From the NCBI GenBank assembly GCA_017985985.1, contig JAGNWK010000022.1, forward strand, positions 1 through 36,598: a stretch of DNA of 36,598 nucleotides, written 5' to 3'. This DNA is from Oligoflexales bacterium. GTDB taxonomy: Bacteria > Bdellovibrionota_B > Oligoflexia > Oligoflexales > Bog-1112. The notes under the pieces were generated by a model, which searched no databases, was not told the origin of the DNA, and saw only the letters and a program-made list of their open reading frames with translations. Shown one piece after another: positions 1-7,559 of the stretch (its first letter is position 1; each line of letters starts with the position of its first letter). Position numbers and translations under genes: made by a program.

Positions 1-2411
1 GAAGAAATCTCACGTTCCTTCAAAATTCTCGAAAGAAAGGGGATATCCTCGAGAAAAAATTTATTTGACATCCCAGTGACACTTGAAAATTCTATGGAAA
101 ATAGATCGTCTGGATTCAAACCTATCTCAACAGCTTTCTTTGCTAAAAAAGAACTCGCTCCTGTTCTCGGCACCACTAAAGATTTCTTCAAAGGAATCAC
201 TTGATAGGAAGCCTTAGCCGTCCATTCACTGGAATTCTTCTTCACGTAAAAATCGTTTAAAGTCCAATTTTGAGATGAATTTGAATGCAATTTAAAACGC
301 AAATCATCAGCTATTTTCTCTTCTGCAAAATGAATATCTTTAAACAATCCGAACAAATCCGTTTTAAAAATTTTTAATGGAGCTATGCCCATCTCTAGGT
401 CTAGATCTAGGTCTTCCACTAGGAGATCAACCACTTCGGATCTGCCTAGTTCTCTTAAAAGAAAAGAAGAAATCGATAAGGGGAGATTTTTAGACTTGGC
501 TTTCACTTGGATTTTTTTTTCTTTTATAAAAAAAGATCCTTCTTTTGATTCTAAGAAAGAATGCTCACTCCAATTCAATCGAACATGATCCCAAGATATT
601 TTAAAGGGTTCGTCTTCGACAGTTAAATGTCCAGAGGTCTTCCCAAGAAAAAAATCCTTCCAAAGCATTTTTGAAAAGGAAAAAGAACTTAGCACCCGCG
701 TTCGTGAATCATCTAAATTATTTTTCTTTGGTCCCCGGTTCTCAGAGCTATCAATATCGACTTTTACAGAACCTTTTCCTGAAAATTTTGTGGGTAAAAA
801 AACATTGAATAACGAACTATCCATATCAGCACTCGAAACCGTCATATGAGCTAGGCCGTGGTCTAAATCTATATAACGAGAGATCTTTAGAGCACTTACA
901 GCATGAGATTGTTCTGGAGCTTTTATAGAGCCATGACTCAAAAAACTTTCTGCTTGATAAGACTTTTCAGTGACAAAGCAGACGCCACTGCTATCATTGA
1001 AAAATAAGGTCTGCTTTGTGAAATGGAGGTCTGCCTTCATGCGACAAGTAGGTGCGAGATCCGAATCTGAGTTGTCCTTAAGACTCTTCACCTCTTTAAG
1101 ACTAGGGAATACAATTTGTGACAGTTCAACATCTGCTTTTATCTTCAGACTAAAAGGCATCCCCGTTCCAAAAATATGGAGTTTTGGACTAAATAAGCCA
1201 AAGTCCAAAACATCAAAAGAGACGGAAAAAGCTTCAAGAATACCCGACAAGGGAGCACCCTTCGCCTTTATTTCAAAATCAAAAGATCCTGGATCATCAA
1301 AATGAATCGTCCCATGTCCATATCCAAATTTTTTATTATCCTTAATAATAGTAGCTTCTTCCACAAACAGCTTATCTGAGTCGATCTTAATCCTGGCTTT
1401 ACTTTGAAATAGTTTTATATCACTCAGCACGGCATCGCGAGAAATAAGGTCTAGGGTCAGACGAAATTTTGAAGGTTTATCAGAAAAGGAAAGAGAAGAG
1501 GTCAAAATATAGCTGCTATTCACGAAACCCTTCGTTTGTTGCCACTTCAACAGCTGACCTAATAAAACCACATCCAGCACAGACTTGGCTCGATTCATCA
1601 AATGCAAACCCATCAGCCTTGTCTTGTCTTTATCGAAAAGCAGATCGATGCGAAACGACCCATTCAAATCCAAGCTGCTGCCTTTCAGAAGCAGCTTCGA
1701 ACTTTGACAGATCGACTGCAAACACTGCGCACTGATCGACAGTTCAGAAAGAGAAAGCCATGGTTCCTTGTCAAGAGAGCTTTCTAAACGATCAAGAGTG
1801 ATTTGAGCAGAATAATCTTCAGCATTTTTGAGCTTAATGTCGAGATTGAGCCCCGCAGTCAAGAAAGAATACGCTTGAGGGTAACCGTGAACTTCGTCGA
1901 GGACGATGTCCCCTTGAATTTTAGAGTTCCTGAGTTCAATTTTCTTAAAAAATGAAGCTAAGTTCTTCACCGGCCACAAAACACCTTGGAGTTTTTTCTC
2001 CTGATTTGTAGCAATTGTAGAGCGAAAACCCAAGTCAGCGCTATCTAGCTGCAAGGACAATCGACTATCCCCTAAGAAAAGATCTAACCAGGAAAATCCG
2101 AGACGAAGATGAGTCATCGTAGTGCGATAACTTTCAAAATTTTGAGGAGACTTATCTTTTGACTGCTTAGCTTCCGCCTGATCCTTAAGCTTTAACTTAA
2201 CATTATAAAGATCTAGCCGCAGCGGGAAGATCCCCCAGTTCACCTCATCAAAATCAAGATCAAAGGGGTATTTTTTCTCTTCCACAAAGGCAAGAGTTGC
2301 CTTACGCACAATCTGGTGTATGTATGGATTATCTAAGACAAAATTTAGACAAAACACGAACAGGACAATAGCTAATAAAAAAGCCAATATATTTTTAAAA
2401 TGAACGATCAT
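1..2411 (-). CDS. AsmA/TamB-like envelope protein, 3' end cut by window edge
   Basis: The minus-strand frame stays open from an ATG at 2411 to the left edge, at least 803 residues with no stop. It begins with a short N-terminal anchor helix (roughly residues 5-28), then a segment with the motif WGIFPLRLDLYNVKL. A long region of alternating hydrophobic and polar residues follows, as expected for extended beta-strand repeats. AsmA and TamB family proteins have this plan: one inner-membrane helix and a long periplasmic beta-groove that carries lipid or helps assemble outer-membrane proteins. The frame was checked at several points and holds. It follows the pseudo-receiver/TPR gene by 22 bp on the same strand, so the two are probably co-transcribed. 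No strong ribosome site precedes the ATG. Whether it is AsmA, TamB or another member cannot be decided without the missing C-terminus. Confidence 0.72.
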   Translation of the reverse strand, partial: MIVHFKNILAFLLAIVLFVFCLNFVLDNPYIHQIVRKATLAFVEEKKYPFDLDFDEVNWGIFPLRLDLYNVKLKLKDQAEAKQSKDKSPQNFESYRTTMTHLRLGFSWLDLFLGDSRLSLQLDSADLGFRSTIATNQEKKLQGVLWPVKNLASFFKKIELRNSKIQGDIVLDEVHGYPQAYSFLTAGLNLDIKLKNAEDYSAQITLDRLESSLDKEPWLSLSELSISAQCLQSICQSSKLLLKGSSLDLNGSFRIDLLFDKDKTRLMGLHLMNRAKSVLDVVLLGQLLKWQQTKGFVNSSYILTSSLSFSDKPSKFRLTLDLISRDAVLSDIKLFQSKARIKIDSDKLFVEEATIIKDNKKFGYGHGTIHFDDPGSFDFEIKAKGAPLSGILEAFSVSFDVLDFGLFSPKLHIFGTGMPFSLKIKADVELSQIVFPSLKEVKSLKDNSDSDLAPTCRMKADLHFTKQTLFFNDSSGVCFVTEKSYQAESFLSHGSIKAPEQSHAVSALKISRYIDLDHGLAHMTVSSADMDSSLFNVFLPTKFSGKGSVKVDIDSSENRGPKKNNLDDSRTRVLSSFSFSKMLWKDFFLGKTSGHLTVEDEPFKISWDHVRLNWSEHSFLESKEGSFFIKEKKIQVKAKSKNLPLSISSFLLRELGRSEVVDLLVEDLDLDLEMGIAPLKIFKTDLFGLFKDIHFAEEKIADDLRFKLHSNSSQNWTLNDFYVKKNSSEWTAKASYQVIPLKKSLVVPRTGASSFLAKKAVEIGLNPDDLFSIEFSSVTGMSNKFFLEDIPFLSRILKEREIS

Positions 2412-2433
2412 GCTTTTGGGCAACTATAAATCA

Positions 2434-3396
2434 CTAAGTATTTGGACTTTCAAAGTCCCAACTTTCAGCTATTTTCTTAAATATAGACTTGGCTGACGCC
2501 CCAATTCTTTCTGCTTCCAGATGCTTATTCTCTGCAAAGAGACAATGCAAGTAGACCGGAATAATCTCTGCCAGAAAATAACCTTTTTTAAAAGCGATTT
2601 GAAGCAGTTCAAGAGCTGCTTCAAATCGATTCATTAAATAAAGGGCCTGTATACAGTCTGGGTAGAGAAAAAGACTCTTGGGAAACCTCCTCGACAAACT
2701 CAAGAAAAATCGATTTGCGACGAGAGGCATCGCCCAGCGCATATAAAGGTCACCTAAAAAGACCGTCGAAGCCAGATGCTGGGGGTATCTTTGCACAGCT
2801 TCTAATAATAGCTCTTCTGCCTTGTGAGGAAAAGAAGAGCTGTAGAGTTCATAAGCTAAACAGGGGATAGCGACTTTTTTAATGTCTTCTAACTGCGTCA
2901 ATTTCACTAAAATTTCGATTCGAGACTGCACCTTATCCATTTTTAGATATTGAGCCATCCCAAGACGTAAGGCATAGAAAGGGGGCGTCTCCCATTTAGT
3001 GATCAGATTCTGAAATGCTTTGACGAAGATGACAGGACGAAATGGCTTCGGAACAACATCCATGTAGGTCAGGCCAACTAAAACATCCTTTTCATAAGCC
3101 CGATGCTCCATCAAAAAACAGATGATGGGAAAAGAAAGCAGAACTGGCTGGAGCAAGAGTTTTCTAACCAAAGCCAGAACAGGCAGCTCAAGGGTGTCAT
3201 CAACAATAATAAAGGAAAAACTTTGTTTACGTGCCTCTAGCAAGAGCGATTCAACGCTCGTACAGATCTTTGTCACCCTCCAATCTTGAGGGAGAGACAC
3301 CTGCTGTAGAGAAGAAAGAGTACTTGCAGAATTGCCAAAAATCACGCAAGTCTTGTTCGACCATTCTTTTTTAGCAGGTTTACTGTCGTCAGGCAT
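2434..3396 (-). CDS. Degenerate response-regulator receiver fused to TPR-like helices
   Basis: The product has 320 residues. Residues about 15-135 resemble a CheY-type receiver: an FIIVDD strand where the phospho-acceptor aspartate normally lies, and a VVPKPF strand with the conserved Lys-Pro. The acidic pair expected after strand 1 is absent (NKTCVIFGN instead), so metal binding and phosphorylation are doubtful. Residues about 140-310 are helical and TPR-like (for example YPQHLASTVFLGDLYMRWA). This is a signalling or scaffold protein, probably cytoplasmic; receiver-TPR fusions are common in deltaproteobacteria-like lineages. It lies just upstream of the AsmA-like gene and diverges from the tsaC remnant across about 150 bp. 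The partner is unknown. The TPR call is by pattern only. Confidence 0.6.
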   Translation of the reverse strand: MPDDSKPAKKEWSNKTCVIFGNSASTLSSLQQVSLPQDWRVTKICTSVESLLLEARKQSFSFIIVDDTLELPVLALVRKLLLQPVLLSFPIICFLMEHRAYEKDVLVGLTYMDVVPKPFRPVIFVKAFQNLITKWETPPFYALRLGMAQYLKMDKVQSRIEILVKLTQLEDIKKVAIPCLAYELYSSSFPHKAEELLLEAVQRYPQHLASTVFLGDLYMRWAMPLVANRFFLSLSRRFPKSLFLYPDCIQALYLMNRFEAALELLQIAFKKGYFLAEIIPVYLHCLFAENKHLEAERIGASAKSIFKKIAESWDFESPNT

Positions 3397-3463
3397 AAAA
3401 GAACCTATCTACTACATCAAAGCTGGGCTGTAACGAGACGGTGACTTAGGGCTTAAACCCGTC

Positions 3464-3501
3464 AAGTCAGCTCTCTTATAAAAAGTCAGCTCTCTTATAA
3501 A
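3464..3501. repeat. Two-copy tandem 19-bp repeat in divergent intergenic region
   Basis: AAGTCAGCTCTCTTATAAA occurs twice back to back (3464-3482 and 3483-3501), differing only by normal run-on of the A tract. It lies 43 bp before the tsaC remnant start and 68 bp before the start of the divergent receiver/TPR gene. It could be a duplicated operator or a replication-slippage duplication. Nothing else is recognised in 3397-3543. Confidence 0.75.
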
Positions 3502-3543
3502 ATAGATCAGCTTCGGACATTCAAAAATCAGAGTATCTAAACA

Positions 3544-4294
3544 ATGAACACAGATCTAGTTTATCACTTCATCAAGGCCCTAAAATCAGGCAAGGTTTGC
3601 CTGCACCCTACGGACACCCTGCCCGGGCTAAGCTTTGATCCTAGTTCAAAATTAGGATGGGAAGCCCTCCTTCACATAAAAAAAAGAAAAAGGGTAGTCC
3701 TAAATGGCTAATGCTGAGTTAAATGCGTGCTCAGAATTTTCTCTTTACTTTCAGGTGGATCAATTACCTTAGCATTAGCGGCTTAGGACTACCAGAAAAA
3801 GCACCTCGTCTCGTGCGAAGCCCTTCGTAAGCCTGATCCATCGAGCAGAGCAGGCTCGAAAACTATGGAAGCCTCTTCCCGCCAACTGGGACCAAGCTGT
3901 TTCTCTTCTCTGGCCTGGACCTCTTACATTGATATGGAAGGCCTCTCTCCAAGCTGATCCCCAACTTGTATCCGAAGATGGAACCTTGAGTTTACGGCTA
4001 CCGATTTAGCCCGAAGGCTGCTCATGGAGGGCAGAGCTTCTTGCCAAACTCGACATAGCTTTGCCATCCACAAGCGTCAACTTAGCCTCTACAAGTCCCT
4101 ACTTGAGCTGGGATAAAGCTGTTCAATTTTGTGAGGAAAGTACAGACATCTATATCCCACGACTTGAATCCCAACCCCATTTTTCTGGAGCAGTATCATC
4201 TCTCGTCAAAATACACGAAGATGGCTCTTACACCTTCCTCAGACAAGGGGCTGTGGGAGAGCAGGAAGTTCAACAAGCCTTAGGGACTCTTTGA
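3544..4294 (+). pseudogene. tsaC: Disrupted tsaC/sua5 (threonylcarbamoyl-AMP synthase)
   Basis: TsaC/Sua5/YrdC makes threonylcarbamoyl-AMP from threonine, bicarbonate and ATP for the tRNA t6A modification. From ATG 3544 the frame reads a YrdC N-terminus with HPTDTLPGL and the IKKRK motif, then stops at 3709-3711 inside an inserted element. Beyond the element the same family continues: LLWPGPLTLIWKA, GTLSLRLP, then LPSTSVNLAS with the SxN motif, ending at TGA 4292-4294. Removing the element and one 8-bp target copy restores one frame across the join (IKKRK-STSSRAKPFVSLI). A second lesion, an in-frame TAG at 4007-4009, follows GTLSLRLPI. The gene therefore has an insertion plus a nonsense codon and is very unlikely to make active enzyme. 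Since t6A is essential in most bacteria, an intact copy is expected elsewhere (inference). Confidence 0.88.
3693..3793. mobile_element. 101-bp miniature inverted-repeat element inside tsaC
   Basis: The ends are inverted repeats of 23 bp (3693-3715 and 3771-3793), both starting GGTAGTCCTAA and ending GCTAATGCT with three mismatches between. It is flanked by an exact 8-bp direct duplication, AGAAAAAG, at 3685-3692 and 3794-3801. It has no coding capacity, so it would need a transposase in trans. The insertion is visible because excision with one target copy repairs the tsaC frame. The parent element is not identified; an 8-bp duplication fits several IS families. No second copy was found in this window. 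Confidence 0.88.
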
Positions 4295-4560
4295 TGGAGA
4301 TTGCTGCGCTCGCAATGACGAGGTTCTGCATGGAGATTGCTGCGCTCGCAATGACGAGGTTCTGCAATGAATACTTCGACCGCTTGGCTCCTACCTGTCT
4401 ATGTATTGCGATTTCGTCATTGCGAGGAGCCGCAGGCGACGAAGCAATCTTGCCTTTACACGGAGATTGCTTCGCTGCGCTCGCAATGACGAGGTTCTGC
4501 ATGGAGATTGCTGCGCTCGCAATGACGAGGTTCTGGATAAATACTTCGACCGCTTGGCTC
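4294..4560. repeat. Cluster of palindromic CGTCATTGCGAG-type repeats
   Basis: Three copies of a 36-bp unit (atggagattgctgcgctcgc plus continuation) lie at 4294-4329, 4330-4365 and 4501-4535. Between them is a 77-bp long-stem palindrome at 4415-4491 whose ends are CGTCATTGCGAG and CTCGCAATGACG. The 20-bp flank atacttcgaccgcttggctc occurs at 4371-4390 and again at 4541-4560. The first unit begins on the last base of the tsaC stop codon. The same 77-bp palindrome recurs at 14609-14773 and 34274-34350. Dispersed repeats starting with CATTGCGAG are known in many bacterial genomes. No coding role is supported. Confidence 0.88.
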
Positions 4561-4572
4561 GAGTTGACGGGG

Positions 4573-4725
4573 CTAGGTTTCTAGCCAACCCACCATATCC
4601 TCAAAAAAACCCAGAGTGTAGCTTGCCAATAAAAATGGCGCTATGAGAGCCACAAACGGCACGATAAGCAGGAAGGGAACAAATTCGCCAACGGAATCAA
4701 CTTTGAAATCTTCTTTGCTGAACAT
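4573..4725 (-). CDS. Small membrane protein translationally coupled to hppA
   Basis: A 50-residue frame starts with ATG at 4725, sharing one base with the hppA stop codon (TAATG), and ends with TAG at 4573-4575. It begins [15 protein letters not shown] and has one hydrophobic stretch at about residues 16-43 (VPFLLIVPFVALIAPFLLAS), then a short tail ending MVGWLET. Stop-start overlap is a typical arrangement for coupled translation, and a single membrane helix would suit a small partner of the pyrophosphatase. No family is recognised. The stop lies 13 bp from a repeat cluster, so the C-terminus could have been altered. Coding status rests on position and composition. Confidence 0.5.
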   Translation of the reverse strand: MFSKEDFKVDSVGEFVPFLLIVPFVALIAPFLLASYTLGFFEDMVGWLET

Positions 4726-6854
4726 TAAAATCTCGTCCTTAAAAAAGAGATGAGAGGTTCAAGAAAGCGAAGCAAACTATCGTGTGCAGTCAAGATAAAC
4801 GGACAGAGAACAAGACTCAGTATAGCCATGAGCTTCATCAAAATATTGAGAGAGGGGCCTGAAGTATCTTTCATAGGGTCACCCACTGTATCGCCGACAA
4901 CAGCCGCTTTGTGTGTCTCAGAACGTTTCCCGCCATGCACACCGCTCTCGATGTATTTCTTAGCGTTGTCCCAGGCACCCCCTGAGTTGGAGGAAGAAAT
5001 CGCTTGCACAACCCCAACAGCTAAGGATCCGGCAAGCAATCCAGCTAGGGCTTCTACACCAAAAAGAACACCAAAAACAAGAGGACTCAGAAGAACAAGT
5101 AGACCTGGGGCGACCATTTCCTTCAAAGCCGACTGCGTTGAGATAAAGACACAACGAGCATAGTCAGGCTTCGCACGACCCTCCATCAAACCTGGTATCG
5201 TCCTAAACTGTCTCCGCACTTCTTCAATCATACCAAAAGCTGCTTGACCCACAGCTCGCATAGTTTGCGCGGAAAAAAGCATCGGAAGGCTCGTTCCTGC
5301 CAGAAGCCCTGCAAACACAGCTGGACTCAGCAAATCGAGATGTTTAACGTTAGAACGAGTTAGAAAGGCGGCAAAAAGAGCAAGGCCCGTGAGCACAGCT
5401 GAGCCGATCGCAAAACCCTTTCCAATGGCAGCCGTCGTATTTCCTGCTGCATCGAGGATATCTGTACGCTCACGAACGGACTTTTCGAGACCAGCCATTT
5501 CTGCTATCCCACCAGCATTATCAGAAACAGGACCGTAAGCATCGATCGTCAAACCTATGGCAAGCGTCGAAATCATCCCGAGTGCAGCCATAGCGATCCC
5601 GTACATCCCTGCACAGGTCCAAGCCAAGTAAACGATCAGTGAAATAAGAAGAACAGGCACGACCGAAGACTTATAGCCAAGACTGAGTCCATAAATAATA
5701 TTGGTAGCAGCGCCCGTTTTGGATGCATCAGCAACCTGACGGACGGGACTGTAACTATGGGAAGTATAGTATTCTGTTATATATCCAATAAGGAGACCAC
5801 CCCACAAACCGGAGAGGACAGACAGTAGAACCCCAGCCTTTTTTACGACCTGTCCATCGAGGGTAAACTCATCCACCATCGCCCAGTCATTCAAGAGCCA
5901 CAGACCCAGCGTCATCAAGAGAGTAGAGAATAAAAGCTGACCCTTCAAAGCTTTTTCAACAGATCGAGCCTCTTCACTCACACGAGCAAAGAACATCGTG
6001 ATCAGACAAACGGGAATGCCTAGGGCCGAGATCAAAAGCGGATAATAAAGAGCCTCTAAAGACTGAGACAGGGCGTGAACGGAGCCACCAATAATGAGAG
6101 CTGCGCAGGTTGCCTCTGCCAAGGAACCGAAGAGATCCGCACCCATTCCTGCAATATCACCGACGTTATCACCGACGTTATCTGCAATAACAGCTGGATT
6201 CCGCGGGTCATCCTCGGGAATTCCTGCTTCCAGCTTACCGACGAGATCCGCTCCTACGTCTGCTGCTTTTGTATAAATTCCTCCCCCGACGCGGCCAAAG
6301 AGAGCCACTGTCGACCCGCCAAGACCAAAGCCTGAAACCATCTCCATGGCAAGGTGAGTGCTAGGAATAAGCCATGTAAAGAGAAGACATATCGAAATAA
6401 GACCCAGTAAGGCGAGACCACAGAGAGCAAAGCCCATGACCGCTCCCGAGTGGAACGCCACATGGAAAGCCGAAGAAAGGCTCTTTCTGGCAGACACAGT
6501 TGTCCTCACATTGCCTTTCGTCGCTATCTTCATCCCAAGAAAAGCACAAGCACTTGACGTCAAAGCTCCTGCCAAGAAGGCAGCCGAACTAAATAGGCCT
6601 GTATGGATAGGTGCATTTGGATCATTGAGGGCGAAGAATAAAAGGGCTGCTAAAAAGAGGCAAAAGAAGGCTACATATTTGTATTCCGCCTTGAGAAAGG
6701 CCATCGCCCCTTCGGATATAGCACCCGAAAGCTCCTTTAAACGCAAAACCTCCTCTGCTGTCCCATCGATAGGAACCCGCAACACTCTCTGCCAAAAGAC
6801 AAGAGCTGCAACCAATGCTAAAGCAATACAAACAAAAATAAGAGAAAGAGCCAA
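4725..6854 (-). CDS. hppA: K+-dependent membrane-bound ion-pumping pyrophosphatase
   Basis: The product has 709 residues, a normal length for the family, with about 16 membrane helices. It hydrolyses pyrophosphate at the cytoplasmic face and pumps H+ and/or Na+ outward. The catalytic signature [20 protein letters not shown] is at 199-218, followed by [15 protein letters not shown]; the C-terminal acidic site includes [15 protein letters not shown]. In the motif [10 protein letters not shown], Ala475 and Gly478 occupy the positions that separate K+-dependent (Ala, Gly) from K+-independent (Lys, Thr) enzymes, so this is the K+-dependent type. H+ versus Na+ specificity cannot be settled by eye. 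The gene is followed without a gap by a 50-aa membrane frame. The upstream neighbour, the H1-like gene, is on the same strand, with a likely terminator between. Confidence 0.97.
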   Translation of the reverse strand: MALSLIFVCIALALVAALVFWQRVLRVPIDGTAEEVLRLKELSGAISEGAMAFLKAEYKYVAFFCLFLAALLFFALNDPNAPIHTGLFSSAAFLAGALTSSACAFLGMKIATKGNVRTTVSARKSLSSAFHVAFHSGAVMGFALCGLALLGLISICLLFTWLIPSTHLAMEMVSGFGLGGSTVALFGRVGGGIYTKAADVGADLVGKLEAGIPEDDPRNPAVIADNVGDNVGDIAGMGADLFGSLAEATCAALIIGGSVHALSQSLEALYYPLLISALGIPVCLITMFFARVSEEARSVEKALKGQLLFSTLLMTLGLWLLNDWAMVDEFTLDGQVVKKAGVLLSVLSGLWGGLLIGYITEYYTSHSYSPVRQVADASKTGAATNIIYGLSLGYKSSVVPVLLISLIVYLAWTCAGMYGIAMAALGMISTLAIGLTIDAYGPVSDNAGGIAEMAGLEKSVRERTDILDAAGNTTAAIGKGFAIGSAVLTGLALFAAFLTRSNVKHLDLLSPAVFAGLLAGTSLPMLFSAQTMRAVGQAAFGMIEEVRRQFRTIPGLMEGRAKPDYARCVFISTQSALKEMVAPGLLVLLSPLVFGVLFGVEALAGLLAGSLAVGVVQAISSSNSGGAWDNAKKYIESGVHGGKRSETHKAAVVGDTVGDPMKDTSGPSLNILMKLMAILSLVLCPFILTAHDSLLRFLEPLISFLRTRF

Positions 6855-6930
6855 CGCCGACCTCGCTGTATGATAGAATCCGTAACGTCAGGCATAAAAA
6901 CCCGCTGACTCTACATACACTTTTCCGCAG

Positions 6931-6957
6931 AAAAAATAAAGGGCCGTCTTGGCACTT
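6931..6957 (-). terminator. Probable intrinsic terminator after the H1-like gene
   Basis: Read on the minus strand, AAGTGCC and GGCCCTT form a 7-bp stem with one mismatch and a 5-nt loop, then TTATTTTTT. It lies about 20 bp downstream of the H1-like stop and before hppA. The stem is short, so strength is uncertain. Confidence 0.45.
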
Positions 6958-6978
6958 CTTCTCAGCCAGGTTCAGCGA

Positions 6979-7272
6979 CTATTTTTTCTTTCTTGCTACT
7001 TTCTTCTTAGCCAGCTTTTTTACTTTCGCCTTTTTGCCAGCTACCTTTTTCTTTCTTGCTACTTTTTTCTTAGTGACTTTTTTAGCTCTCGCTTTTTTCC
7101 TTTTTGTCGTCCTTTTTTTAAGAACTTTTTTAACCGCTACTTTTTTCTTTGTTTTCTTTTTAGCTTTCTTTTTCACTTTTTTCTTCACTGTCGCAACTTT
7201 AGATTTTTTCACCTTCTTTTTAGCTTTTCTTTTTGTTGCAGACGCCTTTTTTGTGTGGATCAAACCTAACAT
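6979..7272 (-). CDS. Lysine-rich histone H1-like DNA-binding protein
   Basis: The 97-residue product is almost wholly Lys, Ala, Val, Arg and Thr, with tandem KKKVAKK-like blocks, as in bacterial H1-like proteins and the C-terminal tails of AlgP or HU variants. Such proteins bind DNA without sequence specificity and compact the nucleoid. ATG 7272 was chosen because AAGGAG lies six bases upstream (7279-7284). The frame stays open further upstream, but that extension runs through a palindromic repeat and has no basic character. There is no globular domain. A probable terminator follows. The low-complexity sequence could also match ribosomal or viral basic proteins, but the composition is typical. 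Confidence 0.83.
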   Translation of the reverse strand: MLGLIHTKKASATKRKAKKKVKKSKVATVKKKVKKKAKKKTKKKVAVKKVLKKRTTKRKKARAKKVTKKKVARKKKVAGKKAKVKKLAKKKVARKKK

Positions 7273-7421
7273 GCTTATCTCCTTTCTAGGTTGGGAGGAA
7301 GTTCCCAAAAATTTCAAGATAGCCGTTCGTAAAAAACGGCTAATGACTTGGTCGGAAAAATTTGAATAAAGTTTAGTCAAATTACTGATGTTAGACACTC
7401 TTGACGGCCAAGGGGAAACTT

Positions 7422-7470
7422 CGCAGTTGGTTTCTCCCAAAATTTGATTTTTTGGGAGAAACCAACTGCG
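7422..7470. repeat. Perfect 21-bp inverted repeat (CGCAG..TTTCTCCC family)
   Basis: The arms at 7422-7442 and 7450-7470 are exact reverse complements (start CGCAGTTGGTTTCTCCC), with a 7-bp loop. It lies between the coiled-coil gene (ending 7560) and the H1-like gene, and neither side has a run of T typical of a terminator. The right arm continues into CACCCATTCGAC and the sequence CAGCTCAGGGCAAGG, a REP-like phrase seen again inverted near 14560 and 14810. It belongs to the dispersed family also seen at 9837, 11469, 13551 and 14824. Confidence 0.85.
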
Positions 7471-7559
7471 CACCCATTCGACCAGCTCAGGGCAAGGCTT
7501 TCTTTCAAGACCTCTTCCTTGCAACGAAGTAAAGCTAAGCGACATAGAGAAACTCTTCC

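Noticed and set aside
4294-4535. 36-bp direct repeats resembling a CRISPR array
   Set aside because: The units abut without spacers and belong to a dispersed palindromic family; no cas gene is present.
4239-4646. Several overlapping small frames on both strands
   Set aside because: They are translations of the palindromic repeats.
7422-7470. Intrinsic terminator at the 21-bp inverted repeat
   Set aside because: No T run follows on either strand, and it matches a dispersed repeat family.
7273-7545. N-terminal extension of the H1-like protein to 7545
   Set aside because: It runs through a palindromic repeat, has no basic composition, and the AAGGAG site supports the ATG at 7272.
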